Below, piece by piece: positions 9,427 through 18,613 of a DNA stretch of 64,000 nt (the first letter of the stretch is position 1; each line of letters begins with the position of its first letter). Below the pieces are notes generated by a model. It worked only from the letters and a program-made list of their open reading frames with translations, was not told the origin of the DNA and did no database searches. Source of the DNA: Pseudomonadota bacterium. GTDB taxonomy: Bacteria > Desulfobacterota > Syntrophorhabdia > Syntrophorhabdales > Syntrophorhabdaceae. The position numbers and the translations under genes were made by a program. The stretch spans positions 24,236-88,235 of the forward strand of contig JAPLKB010000065.1 of NCBI GenBank assembly GCA_026388275.1, read 5' to 3'.

Positions 9427-10887
9427 TTAATGAATACAACAAATCTGTGTTAGTTTGGGCTTAATCATCTCCAAAGATTCCATAAACGAGGGGAGCTTCG
9501 TAAGTCGGCAAAGCACGACATACAAAACAATGCCGGTTACAATTTGCGCAATTAACAGAAAAGGTTGTTGAGAAATTGAGAGAAAGGTAATCACATGAAT
9601 ACCTCCAGCCATGAGCACCGAAAGAATTAAGCTATGCAAAAGATCGCGAAGCTGTTCCACTATCGGATAGTCCAAGAACTTTCCCGTGTAATAGCTGTTT
9701 AGAAAGTAACAAATAATGGAACCAACGATTTGCCCAGAGATCATGACCGAAATACCCCAGTGAAAAGTGAGAACAATCAAGGCTACACCGAGCATCTTCT
9801 TTAGGATCTCAAGTCGAAAGAAAAGATCGGATCGCCCTTGAGCAACCAATACGCTTAGATTTATCGCGTGAAGAGGATATAGCAGTCCTACCATGCAAAG
9901 GAGCTGGAGATAGGGAACGCAGGGCAACCATTTCTCTGTAAGAAGAACAAGCACCAAAGGTCTTGCAACTGTGGCCAAGCCGATCATCAAGGGAAAATTG
10001 ACCATTGCTAAAATGGTCAGCGATTTATGAACACCGACTTTCAGCCGGGGCTTATCCCCTTGAATGGAAGAAAACACTGGGTAGGCCACACGGGAAACAG
10101 AAGCCGAGATGTTATCTACTGGCAATTGCTGCATTTGGTTTGCGCGTGAATAAAATCCCAAGTCTGCTGCCGAGAACATCTTACCAATAATAATTGAAAA
10201 CAGATTGTTGTAAATTCTATCCAGTAGTGCTGAAAAAAGGAGTCTGGAACCAAATGGAAACATCGTTCGCAGTGAGTTGAAACTGAATAGCAATGCAGGA
10301 CGCCAGTTAACAAAAAGCCACAACAAAGCTGTACGTACGAGGTTAACCGCAATCGATTGAGCGACGAGACTCCACACGCCATATCCCATATATGCCATGA
10401 TCACGCCGATACTGCCAGACACCACTGTTGCAACCAGATTGAACTTCATTTGGGGCTTGAAATTAATATGTTTCGTGAGTATGGCTCCCTGTACCACCCC
10501 AAACGAATTGATGATGAGGTTCAGTGCAAGAACCCGTGTTAAAACAAGCAGATTGGGCATATTGTAGAAAGAAGCGATCCAAGGTGCAGCGAGCCACAAT
10601 AATCCAACCACCAAGAAACTCACAATGATATTGAAATAAAAAACTGTGCATTCATCAAGATGGTTTACATCCTGCTTCTGAATTAAGGCCGAACCAAAGC
10701 CACTATCGATAAAACATTGCGCAACCGCCATAAATATTGACAGCATGGCAATCTGCCCGTATTGTTCAGGTACCAGCAAGCGGGCCAAAATTATGTAGAT
10801 GACAAACTGGATACCCTGCTGTCCGATTCGCTCGCACAAACTCCAGAAAAAGCCGTGTGCTACAACATGTTTGAGATTATGAGTCAT
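9427..10887 (-). CDS. Wzx-type polysaccharide flippase (MOP superfamily)
   Basis: The protein has about 486 residues and around a dozen hydrophobic segments spread over its length. The N-terminus (HGFFWSLCERIGQQGIQFVIY) and the following LARLLVPEQYGQIAML segment are typical of the PST branch of lipid-linked oligosaccharide exporters (WzxC/AmsL-like). It should move the undecaprenyl-linked repeat unit across the inner membrane. I chose ATG 10887, preceded by AAGAGG at short spacing; an upstream in-frame TTG at 10917 would add ten residues but has no ribosome site. The stop abuts the start of the GT2 gene. Confidence 0.9.
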   Translation of the reverse strand: MTHNLKHVVAHGFFWSLCERIGQQGIQFVIYIILARLLVPEQYGQIAMLSIFMAVAQCFIDSGFGSALIQKQDVNHLDECTVFYFNIIVSFLVVGLLWLAAPWIASFYNMPNLLVLTRVLALNLIINSFGVVQGAILTKHINFKPQMKFNLVATVVSGSIGVIMAYMGYGVWSLVAQSIAVNLVRTALLWLFVNWRPALLFSFNSLRTMFPFGSRLLFSALLDRIYNNLFSIIIGKMFSAADLGFYSRANQMQQLPVDNISASVSRVAYPVFSSIQGDKPRLKVGVHKSLTILAMVNFPLMIGLATVARPLVLVLLTEKWLPCVPYLQLLCMVGLLYPLHAINLSVLVAQGRSDLFFRLEILKKMLGVALIVLTFHWGISVMISGQIVGSIICYFLNSYYTGKFLDYPIVEQLRDLLHSLILSVLMAGGIHVITFLSISQQPFLLIAQIVTGIVLYVVLCRLTKLPSFMESLEMIKPKLTQICCIH

Positions 10888-10968
10888 GAGCCTCTTGCAA
10901 AAAATACTTGCTTCCAATAAGTCTGTACAGCCATTATGCTAACCGCAGATATCTGGTGAAGTCACTTT

Positions 10969-12243
10969 TCAAAATAAACATTCAACAGCATCGGGCGCAA
11001 ATGCTGGTATTCCCAGAACATCCTTTACTTCTTTTCTTTCCGCAAACGAATCGTCTATCAAAATTGCTCTTGCACTTTTTATAAAATGTGATTTCGGTAG
11101 GCCATCTTTTATATTGACGATAAAATCAAAAACATTATTTAACCTAAACTTTTTGAGAGTTTCCCCAAGATGACTTACATGCCGTGTCAAAAGGATAACT
11201 TTAATATTGTTATTAATGCACTTATAAATAAAGCTAATCAAATTCGTATTCACTTTGTCGGAAATAACAAGACAATCGTCAAGGTCGATATAGACCTCAT
11301 CAAATGTAAAATCTAACTCATAACAATTATCCAACGCCCGATCCAATTCAATCTTAATATTATTGGAGAGAAGCTTAACCTCTTCATCGAACGCATCGAA
11401 AATACTCAAAAGAGCAAAGTTGATCCCCAGATTTCTATATAAAGCTGAAGAGCCCCCCAATCTGGCAGCGACCTCTAATAGAACAAGTTCGCCGTCTCCT
11501 CTTTCCTTAACCTGAAAAAACCAAGCCCCTCTAAAGCTAAGATATTTATTTATCTTTTCTGCGAGAATCTCAAAGGGTCTTTTATCGGGGACAAGCGAAA
11601 TTGTATTAACACTGATGCCATTCATTATTCTTCTTCGCTCTCTCGGCCCGGCAAATAGAAGCTTTCCCTTTCGATCCGTAAAACAATCTACAGTAAATTC
11701 CTTACCCGGGAGATATTCAAGAATCATGCAGTTTGGGTACTCCTCCATGTGGCATCTTGCCTGCTCGGCATTAATGATTTTCCTTGCACCGCGTGTGCCA
11801 TAACCTATTTCTGGTTTTATGAATACCGGATAAGTATCGATCTCTTCGATTGATTTGTACACCTTTGGTGTTAAGATGGCGTGTCTTAAACGCTCATAGG
11901 TCTTCGCCTTTGAAGAACATGTACGCACTGTTTCAAGAGGGGACGAAATTAGCTCACACCTCAGAGACTCTCGGTTCTCTGTTAGTATTGTGATCACGCT
12001 ATCCATAGACGGATACATTGCATCTATCTTCTGCCCTTCAACTAAGTGACGTATGAAGGGGATATAAGTTGGATCAGTTATAAAAGGAATGTCTCCCATA
12101 TAGTTCTCATAGACAAATTTTCCATGATCCTCGACGCTACTGCCCCCTATCAATTTGACGTGCCTCGAATATCTAAGTGAGCGATGTATCTCTAGCCCAA
12201 TCTCCGATCCACAAGGAAAAACCAAAATAGTCTTCTTATCCAT
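10969..12243 (-). CDS. ATP-grasp ligase fused to a HAD-like hydrolase
   Basis: Residues 1 to about 305 form a carbamoyl-phosphate-synthase-like ATP-grasp enzyme: an N-terminal pre-ATP domain, VFIKPEIGYGTRGARKI, MILEYLPGKEFTVD, and the metal-site segment LLEVAARLGGSSALY. Residues from about 318 to 424 carry the HAD motifs in order: YIDLDDCLV (motif I), ILLTRH (motif II), LPKSHF (motif III Lys) and ILIDDSFAERKEV (motif IV). The combination suggests ATP-dependent ligation to a sugar or carrier plus a phosphatase step in one polypeptide; the substrate is unknown. The ATG overlaps the stop of the small upstream frame (ATGGATAA), with GGAGGCCGCGGAG before it. The gene is A+T-rich relative to 6124-8190. 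Confidence 0.82.
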   Translation of the reverse strand: MDKKTILVFPCGSEIGLEIHRSLRYSRHVKLIGGSSVEDHGKFVYENYMGDIPFITDPTYIPFIRHLVEGQKIDAMYPSMDSVITILTENRESLRCELISSPLETVRTCSSKAKTYERLRHAILTPKVYKSIEEIDTYPVFIKPEIGYGTRGARKIINAEQARCHMEEYPNCMILEYLPGKEFTVDCFTDRKGKLLFAGPRERRRIMNGISVNTISLVPDKRPFEILAEKINKYLSFRGAWFFQVKERGDGELVLLEVAARLGGSSALYRNLGINFALLSIFDAFDEEVKLLSNNIKIELDRALDNCYELDFTFDEVYIDLDDCLVISDKVNTNLISFIYKCINNNIKVILLTRHVSHLGETLKKFRLNNVFDFIVNIKDGLPKSHFIKSARAILIDDSFAERKEVKDVLGIPAFAPDAVECLF

Positions 12244-12457
12244 GCGACTCCGCGGCCTCCTTTACCATGAAACATATTATATCAATGACTTCCGACTCTA
12301 TGTCGGGGCATACTGGCAAACAATAATGCTTCTCCACCAACTTTCTCGGTGCCAAACGTTTTCCCAAGCTGTGTGGGCTTACATCCGCTGTAGACGAGAG
12401 CTTGGCCAATTGTACATTTAGAATAAACATTGCGCGTTTTTGAGATTTCTCACCCAT
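12236..12457 (-). pseudogene. Probable remnant of a DegT-type aminotransferase C-terminus
   Basis: This 73-codon frame ends with LVEKHYCLPVCPDIESEVID and a hydrophobic helix, the pattern that closes DegT/DnrJ/EryC1/StrS aminotransferases (a Leu-Pro-x-x-Pro turn, then an acidic helix). Nothing resembling the PLP domain precedes it, and no ribosome site is seen before the ATG at 12457. It sits between the intact DegT gene and the ATP-grasp gene and overlaps the latter by eight bases, so it may survive because it supplies the ribosome site for its neighbour. It could instead be a genuine small protein; the assignment rests on about 25 residues. Confidence 0.4.
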
Positions 12458-12494
12458 TCGCGCTTTGCGCTTGCTGATTGCGCTGACAGCAGAA

Positions 12495-13583
12495 TCAAAA
12501 ACCCTGTATGACTGCGATAACTGTCTCGATAACGTCGAAGTTTAGCTTAAAATAGAGTGGCAGACATAATATTCTTCTGGACACGTTCTCAGATATGGGC
12601 ATCGGATCGTAAGGCACGATTCTTTGATATGTATTGACCGACGGATAGAAATACCTTCGAGGGAAAATGTTCTTCATATTAAGGGCTCTTTCTACTTCGA
12701 GGAGTCTCTCCTCTGAATCAAAAACCACCGGCAAATAACTGTAATTCACGGCTTCTTCGTTTATATTCTGAAAAGTAAGAAACCCAATGTCTTTAAGCCT
12801 TTCCTTATAAAAGAGATACTTCTCTTTTCGGTCAGCTAATACTTGGTCGTAGTACCTTAAATTGGCGAGCCCTAATGCTGCATGTATTTCAGTCATTTTC
12901 CCATTGCAACCATCTTCGACGACATCTTTGGAATTATCATGCCCAAAGAAACGAATCCTCCTAAGTTTTTCATACAATTCATTGTCGTTCGTGATACAAG
13001 CTCCGCCCTCGCCTGTATTGAGGAGTTTCGTAGCATGAAAAGACGTGGCAGAAATATCGCCGTATTCGAGCAAGCTCCTCCCTTTATATATGGTGCCAAC
13101 AGCATGTGCCGCATCATATATCACTCTCAGATTGTACTTCTTAGCTATGGCTTCAATTTCGTCTACGTTACATGCATTTCCAAAAACATGAACCGGCATT
13201 ATTGCGCTGGTTTGAGGAGTGAGTTTTTCTTCAATTTTGGCAGGATCAATATTTAGAGTTCTGGCATCAATATCGGCAAATATAGGTGTACAATTCTCCC
13301 ATATGATAGCGCTTATCGTTGCCACCCATGTAAAGGGAGTAGTGATTATTTCACCTTTTAGACCCAATGCTTTTATGGCAAGCTGTATGGCAATAGTGCC
13401 ATTTGTCACGGCTACTATTTGTTTGATATTGAGTACTTTTAATAATTCCTTTTCAAGTTGCTGCACCAAAGGTCCGTTGTGTGTCAGCACCCCTCGTTTC
13501 CATACGCCTTTCAGGAGTTCCATGTAATCCTCTAATGGGGCCAATGAAGGCTGTGTAACATAAATTGGTTTATTGTTTTTCAT
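12495..13583 (-). CDS. DegT/DnrJ/EryC1/StrS aminotransferase, VioA-like sugar 4-aminotransferase
   Basis: The protein has 362 residues from the ATG at 13583, preceded by GAGGA eight bases upstream and overlapping the stop of the Gfo/Idh gene by 14 bases. A longer in-frame extension exists but lacks the family N-terminus. The PLP lysine is in SFHATKLLNTGEGG (about residue 186), with IYDAAHAVGT upstream for the cofactor Asp. IYVTQPSLAPLEDYMELL and TTPFTWVATISAIIWENCTP resemble VioA-type enzymes that aminate dTDP-4-keto-6-deoxyglucose at C4. With the neighbouring 2,3-dehydratase and ketoreductase, the likely product is a dTDP-4-amino-2,4,6-trideoxyhexose. Regiochemistry is inferred. Confidence 0.85.
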   Translation of the reverse strand: MKNNKPIYVTQPSLAPLEDYMELLKGVWKRGVLTHNGPLVQQLEKELLKVLNIKQIVAVTNGTIAIQLAIKALGLKGEIITTPFTWVATISAIIWENCTPIFADIDARTLNIDPAKIEEKLTPQTSAIMPVHVFGNACNVDEIEAIAKKYNLRVIYDAAHAVGTIYKGRSLLEYGDISATSFHATKLLNTGEGGACITNDNELYEKLRRIRFFGHDNSKDVVEDGCNGKMTEIHAALGLANLRYYDQVLADRKEKYLFYKERLKDIGFLTFQNINEEAVNYSYLPVVFDSEERLLEVERALNMKNIFPRRYFYPSVNTYQRIVPYDPMPISENVSRRILCLPLYFKLNFDVIETVIAVIQGF

Positions 13584-14562
13584 TCGCTTTTCCTCGTAAT
13601 TCTTCAATAAGTCTACCTTGATTGATATTTTGAACATACTCCATTTCTATTCCCGTGCCGTTTATAATGATCTGGTGAAAATACCTTAGCATATTTTCAA
13701 AATGATTATCTGGCTCAACTTCAATGGTCTCTTTTCCTGAAAGTGTTTCAAGTATTATTTCAGGAGCATAACCTGGTGGTGCAGTAAATATCCTGTTAGT
13801 ATAAATTTTGCCTTTGCTGCCCCATAAATCCAGGTTGCATTGATAAAAGTTATCAAATCCAAAAGCAATTTCGGCGAAATTTACCCCGTTGTTTTGTTTA
13901 AGATATGCCCCTCCCCAAATATCCACTTCTCTTTCAGGATCGAAGGTAAGGCTTGCTGCCTCGACAGCCAAGTCATCGCCCAGGAAATATTGCGCAATCT
14001 TGATCAAATAAGCGCCTGCATCCAGAAGGGCACCGCCACCCAATTCCTTTTGGTATCGGATGTTTTCAACATCAGGGAAGGGTGGAAACCCAAAAGAACT
14101 TTTGAGACATCTCAATTCACCGATTATCCCATCGCAAATGATTTGCTTTATGATAGCTAACTGACGGTGAAATCTGAACTGAAAGTTTTCAACCAATGCA
14201 AGTTTTTTTCGTTTCGCAAGTATATTCAGGTGAATTATCTCTTCATGGGTACAAGCCAACGACTTTTCAACCAATACATGTAAGTTATGACCAAGAGCTT
14301 TCTCAATCCACTCTCTATGCATGGAATTTGGCAGGGGTATATAGACAGCATCTATCTGATCTGATTTTAGTAATGAGTCATAACTAAAATAAGCTTGCGT
14401 ATCAAACTTAGCAGCAAATCTTTGTGCCTTTGCTCCATTTCGGCTGGCTATTCCAGTTAGCGTGTACTGATCTGCTAAACTCTTAATGGCGGGTATTACA
14501 AATTTATCCGCTATGCTGGCACAGCCTATAACGCCTATGTTCGTAGGTTTGGTCGTAATCAT
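13570..14562 (-). CDS. Gfo/Idh/MocA oxidoreductase, probable NDP-hexose 3-ketoreductase
   Basis: The 330-residue protein has an N-terminal Rossmann start, IGVIGCASIADKFVIPAIKS, and VLVEKSLACT, which holds the conserved Lys of the EKP motif. The C-terminal domain contains GGGALLDAGAYLIKIAQYFLG. In antibiotic deoxy-sugar pathways, homologues next to NDP-hexose 2,3-dehydratases (SpnN/TylC1-like) reduce the unstable 3,4-diketo-2,6-dideoxy intermediate at C3. Here the gene lies between the 2,3-dehydratase and the aminotransferase and overlaps both, which supports that role. The start at 14562 overlaps the dehydratase stop by four bases. Confidence 0.85.
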   Translation of the reverse strand: MITTKPTNIGVIGCASIADKFVIPAIKSLADQYTLTGIASRNGAKAQRFAAKFDTQAYFSYDSLLKSDQIDAVYIPLPNSMHREWIEKALGHNLHVLVEKSLACTHEEIIHLNILAKRKKLALVENFQFRFHRQLAIIKQIICDGIIGELRCLKSSFGFPPFPDVENIRYQKELGGGALLDAGAYLIKIAQYFLGDDLAVEAASLTFDPEREVDIWGGAYLKQNNGVNFAEIAFGFDNFYQCNLDLWGSKGKIYTNRIFTAPPGYAPEIILETLSGKETIEVEPDNHFENMLRYFHQIIINGTGIEMEYVQNINQGRLIEELRGKANEKQ

Positions 14563-15998
14563 ATAAAAGAAACCGCTGCGATCAAACTGCGTGCCTGAAT
14601 ATTCAGATAGTTATTGAATTTTAAGAAGGTATATAATTGATGTAACGTCATCCATATATAGTGTTGTGGGAGATCTATCGGCACTTCATCATCAGCTATT
14701 ACAATCATATTACGGTTCTGCTCATGGAAAAACCGGCCTCCTTCTTCGGACTGCAACGTATCAAACACAACCTGCCCTGGTTTGGCTTTCAACACGTAGT
14801 CAAGGAATGGCAATGCACCTTCTTTTGTTTGACGGTAGTTTCCTGTCAGACACTGAACTGTTGGTGCAAATTCGACAATATCATGGTTGCCGCATTCTAA
14901 TTTAGCCTGAATCGCAAAGTGCAACAATCCATTAATCTCCTTAACAACAAATGCACAGAGACCTTCCTGAGCTGGCTCAATCAATGGTTGGTTCCATTTG
15001 GCTACTTCACGGTTGCCGATCTCTATATCAACAGCAATGACTTTGAAGTATTTGCATGCTTCATGATAAATCATATCTTCAGCAAATATCCAATGTCGTA
15101 ATTGATCAAGAGGGATATTGGTCACCTCCAGATCATAAACGCTTTTTAGTTTTGTCAAGAAAGAAATAATCTCGTCAATATTATGCAAAGCCCCGTTTGC
15201 AGTCAGTGCCGATTTTAAAAAGAGTCTTCCAAAGGAATTTGTGCTTCGATCACTCCCCAAAAAGCTATAAAAGTCAACAACCTCTTCATCAAAAGAACCA
15301 AAGGGGATACCCGATATGACTGTACGGGTATCCATATTCACCAAGTTATCATATTGCATCAGTTCCTTGATTTGCGCAAGGGTAAGCCATACGAAATTAT
15401 CATAAACAGGTATATCTTCACCTACACTAATAATAATATTTCTGTTTCTCTTTTTCAGGAAGCGGGCCCCCTGTTCTGATTGTATCTGATCAAGTAGAAT
15501 TTCCCATGGTTTTGCGTGTTGAAAATATTCAAGATACAAAGGTTTTTTTCCTGTATGGACCTGAGTATAATTACTTCTTGTAGCCTGCAACGATGGTGAT
15601 AGTTGGACATGGTTTACGTTCCCCGGTTCAATTTTAGCCTGCATAAGGAAATGCAATACTCCGTCAAATTCTTTAGTAATAATACCAAGATAGCCAATTT
15701 CAGGTTGATTGATAATTGGCTGATCCCATTCGGGTACCATACCCCAATTTGTCTTTATGCGAATTCCGTCTATGGCAAAAAATTTGCCGGTTTTGTGTTG
15801 TATATTTCCTTTTTGCAAATTGATACTCCACTGATCCAATTGATCAAATCGTATTTTCTCTATGGATACTCTTACTCTTTCATTTTGTTCTACAAGCCAG
15901 TCAATAATTTGAGAGGAAGCTTTGAATTGACCTTCCCTGACAAAAGCGCTCTTTAGAAAACGATACATTGTCGGGAATATTTCCGAATGAGTTTTCAT
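14559..15998 (-). CDS. NDP-hexose 2,3-dehydratase (EvaA/SpnO/TylX3 family)
   Basis: The 479-residue protein consists of two homologous halves, as in this family. Repeat one carries GKFFAIDGIRIKTNWGMVPE, WDQPIINQPEIGYLGIITKE, FDGVLHFLMQAKIEPGN and LQATRSNYTQVHTGK. Repeat two carries FKVIAVDIEIGNREVAKWNQ, INGLLHFAIQAKLECGN and VQCLTGNYRQTKEG. These enzymes remove water across C2-C3 of dTDP-4-keto-6-deoxyglucose, committing the sugar to a 2-deoxy form. The substrate would come from rmlA and rmlB in the same locus. The family is best known from macrolide and other antibiotic pathways, so its use in a surface-glycan locus is notable. No strong ribosome site is seen. Confidence 0.92.
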   Translation of the reverse strand: MKTHSEIFPTMYRFLKSAFVREGQFKASSQIIDWLVEQNERVRVSIEKIRFDQLDQWSINLQKGNIQHKTGKFFAIDGIRIKTNWGMVPEWDQPIINQPEIGYLGIITKEFDGVLHFLMQAKIEPGNVNHVQLSPSLQATRSNYTQVHTGKKPLYLEYFQHAKPWEILLDQIQSEQGARFLKKRNRNIIISVGEDIPVYDNFVWLTLAQIKELMQYDNLVNMDTRTVISGIPFGSFDEEVVDFYSFLGSDRSTNSFGRLFLKSALTANGALHNIDEIISFLTKLKSVYDLEVTNIPLDQLRHWIFAEDMIYHEACKYFKVIAVDIEIGNREVAKWNQPLIEPAQEGLCAFVVKEINGLLHFAIQAKLECGNHDIVEFAPTVQCLTGNYRQTKEGALPFLDYVLKAKPGQVVFDTLQSEEGGRFFHEQNRNMIVIADDEVPIDLPQHYIWMTLHQLYTFLKFNNYLNIQARSLIAAVSFI

Positions 15999-16148
15999 TT
16001 TTTTAACTTTCTATTTTGATGAACTGAAATTCTCTTTGAGACAAAGGCAACCAGATAATTTTAAAAGACTTGCATAATGGAAGAGAAACAACTGTGAATA
16101 ATGGGCTGCAATTCCCACTTCCTCACCCTCACTGACACTTATTGCCCT

Positions 16149-17303
16149 TCACCAACTTGATATATCGGATGGTGTGCTTAAAATATCTGCAATCCTATTG
16201 GCAGCTTGCCCATCACCGTAAGGATTACGTGCCATACTCATGCGACGGTAGGCCGTCTCGTCATTAAGTAAGAGCGAAACCTCGCTGATGATCTTTCCCC
16301 TGTCAGTGCCTACCAATTTCACACTGCCAGTATCAACTGCTTCAGGACGTTCCGTGGTCTCTCGCATGACAAGGACCGGTTTACCCAGCGATGGAGCCTC
16401 TTCTTGTATACCTCCTGAATCGGTGAGGATTAAGGTCGCTCGAAGCATCATAGCGACAAAAGGTAAATAGGGTAATGGCTCAATAAGGTGAATATTCTTG
16501 TGTTTGGCAGATCTAAGGATTCGATTAACAGGCTCACGCACATTTGGGTTTAGATGGACTGGGTAGACGAAGTTTACTTCCGGAAAGCGAAGAGCCAATT
16601 CTATGATGGCTAAGCAGATTGCTTCAAAAGCTACTCCGAAGTTTTCGCGGCGGTGCCCGGTGATAAGAACGAGTGGGGTTTTATTCGATTCTACCATCAT
16701 TCCTGGATCGATGCCTGGAATATGCGGAGGAAAGATCTTCACCCTCTCTGCTGCCATAAGGAGGGCATCAATGACTGTGTTACCAGTTACAAAAACAATT
16801 TCTTGAGAAATGCCTTCACTGATGAGGTTTTGACGACTTGCTTCGGTCGGGGCAAAATGGAGAGCGGCAAGATGTGAAGTGAGGACGCGATTTGCTTCTT
16901 CAGGCCACGGAGAATACAGATTATGTGTTCGAAGCCCTGCCTCAACGTGCCCTACCGGAATCCTATTATAAAATGAAGCAAGGGTCCCGCAAAACACGGT
17001 CGTTGTGTCCCCCTGAACAAGAACCATATCCGCTTTGTCATCTTCCAAATAGTCAGTGAGGGTTCTTATAGCCCGGGCTGTAAAGTCACCAAGCGTCTGA
17101 CGCTCTTTCATAAGATTCAGGTCGGTATCTGGGACTATTCCAAATACCTCCAGGACTTGATCGAGCATCTCGCGGTGCTGAGCGGTAACACACACCCTGG
17201 TATCCAGTTCAGGATGTTCTTTCAGAGCTAGAATAACTGGCGCTAATTTAATAGCTTCAGGTCTTGTACCAAGTATGACTGTTATCTTCTTTCTTTGCTT
17301 CAT
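16149..17303 (-). CDS. wecB: UDP-N-acetylglucosamine 2-epimerase (non-hydrolysing)
   Basis: The protein has 384 residues from ATG 17303, preceded by AAGGGA about ten bases upstream; a longer in-frame start at 17387 adds 28 atypical residues and has no ribosome site. Family motifs are VILGTRPEAIKLAPVI, VTAQHREMLDQVL, VQGDTTTVF, VGHVEAGLRTHNLYSPWPEE, ITGHRRENFG, and DSGGIQEEAPSLGKPVLVMR near the C-terminus. It interconverts UDP-GlcNAc and UDP-ManNAc. With the UDP-sugar dehydrogenase at 20036 it could supply UDP-ManNAc or its uronic acid. Confidence 0.95.
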   Translation of the reverse strand: MKQRKKITVILGTRPEAIKLAPVILALKEHPELDTRVCVTAQHREMLDQVLEVFGIVPDTDLNLMKERQTLGDFTARAIRTLTDYLEDDKADMVLVQGDTTTVFCGTLASFYNRIPVGHVEAGLRTHNLYSPWPEEANRVLTSHLAALHFAPTEASRQNLISEGISQEIVFVTGNTVIDALLMAAERVKIFPPHIPGIDPGMMVESNKTPLVLITGHRRENFGVAFEAICLAIIELALRFPEVNFVYPVHLNPNVREPVNRILRSAKHKNIHLIEPLPYLPFVAMMLRATLILTDSGGIQEEAPSLGKPVLVMRETTERPEAVDTGSVKLVGTDRGKIISEVSLLLNDETAYRRMSMARNPYGDGQAANRIADILSTPSDISSW

Positions 17304-17335
17304 TGATTTGATTCCCTTCGATCGGTCTATGGTTT

Positions 17336-17638
17336 TCAGAATCCCTCCAAATTGTACATCAACTTTGGTGTCCACGAAAACAAGCATACATTCAGTTCTC
17401 CGGGCTTCAGTTTTGGGACCGGAACAGGCATGTAGGCATAGTTCAAAGAGCCTATCTGTGTTCCAGCCATTTTCAGACCCTTATTCTTGAATTCTGTTAT
17501 TTCGATTCCACCTTCGGGTTTTCACTGAATTGTGGCTGGTATTGTGTGTGCGTTATAGACAAACCCTTGCAGAAAAATAGTGAAAACAAACAAAAAAACC
17601 ACTAGTGTAATTGATATGTTAAGAGTTCGCGTTTTCAT
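17336..17638 (-). pseudogene. Small exported protein frame interrupted by an in-frame TGA
   Basis: An ATG at 17638, with AGAGG seven bases upstream, opens a frame whose first 38 residues start with a positively charged end followed by a strong hydrophobic stretch (ITLVVFLFVFTIFLQGF), i.e. a signal peptide or membrane anchor. The frame hits TGA at 17522-17524 and then continues open in the same phase for about 60 residues (GGIEITEFKNKGLKMAGT ... PVPVPKLKPGELNVCLFSW) to TGA 17336. Continuity across the stop suggests one ancestral protein of about 100 residues with a nonsense mutation, or a TGA read as an amino acid. I recognise no family. The distal part overlaps the longer wecB frame in another phase. 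Confidence 0.45.
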
Positions 17639-17676
17639 ACCATTGCCTCTTGATTATTTCAACACCAATACTCATG

Positions 17677-18552
17677 TTAGCCCTTATTTATTTTAATCAA
17701 GTTTATGAGGTATTGACCGTATCCGTTATTGGCCATTGGCTGCACCAATTTCCAAACCTGCTCGGCATCAATATACCCCATTCGATAAGCTACTTCTTCA
17801 AGACAAGCAACTTTAAGCCCCTGCCTGTTTTCGATGGCCTCTATAAAGGTTGATGCCTGGATCAATGATTCGTGGGTTCCCGTATCTAGCCATGCAATGC
17901 CCCTTCCCAGGGTCTCGACATTCAATTCGTTCCATCCAAGATATGTACGGTTTACATCAGTAATTTCAAGTTCACCGCGTGTCGATGGCTTCAAATTGGC
18001 GGCAATGTCCACCACCCGGTTGTCATAAAAATAGAGGCCTGTCACAGCCCAATTGGATTTCGGGACCTTGGGCTTTTCCTCCAAGCAGTCCGCCTTTCTA
18101 TCTTTCGTGAAACTAACAACGCCGTAACGTTCTGGATCTTTTACCCAATAAGCAAAGACTGTAGCGCCAGATTCAGCGGCCATAACTCTTTTCAAAATTT
18201 CCACCAGACCTTGACCGTAAAAGATGTTATCGCCAAGTATCAAGCAACAGCGATCATTCTTGATGAAATTATGCCCGATAATGAAGGCCTGGGCTAGTCC
18301 TTCGGGTTTTGGTTGCTCTGCATAGGTAAATCGGATACCCCACTGAACGCCGTTGTCCAGTAATTTTTCGTAGATTGGTAAGTCCGTTGGTGTTGATATG
18401 ATCAGGATTTCCCTGATGCCTGCAAGCATAAGGACGGATAAAGGATAATAGATCATCGGCTTGTCATATATCGGCAGAAGCTGCTTGCTTACTACCTTTG
18501 TGATGGGATGTAATCTGGTTCCGGAACCACCTGCGAGAATTATTCCCTTCAT
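17677..18552 (-). CDS. rmlA: Glucose-1-phosphate thymidylyltransferase
   Basis: The 291-residue protein matches RmlA/RfbA throughout: [20 protein letters not shown] at the N-terminus (nucleotide loop), [49 protein letters not shown] and [11 protein letters not shown]. It makes dTDP-glucose from dTTP and glucose-1-phosphate, the first step towards dTDP-4-keto-6-deoxyglucose. GAGGAAGAT precedes the ATG. It lies downstream of rmlB. rmlC and rmlD are not in the window, which argues that the pathway branches to an amino-deoxy sugar rather than rhamnose. Confidence 0.97.
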   Translation of the reverse strand: MKGIILAGGSGTRLHPITKVVSKQLLPIYDKPMIYYPLSVLMLAGIREILIISTPTDLPIYEKLLDNGVQWGIRFTYAEQPKPEGLAQAFIIGHNFIKNDRCCLILGDNIFYGQGLVEILKRVMAAESGATVFAYWVKDPERYGVVSFTKDRKADCLEEKPKVPKSNWAVTGLYFYDNRVVDIAANLKPSTRGELEITDVNRTYLGWNELNVETLGRGIAWLDTGTHESLIQASTFIEAIENRQGLKVACLEEVAYRMGYIDAEQVWKLVQPMANNGYGQYLINLIKINKG

Positions 18553-18613
18553 ATCTTCCTCGATTCAATCTTCCTTATTTATTTTCGTGGCTTATGTGAG
18601 TTTCAATCTGAAC

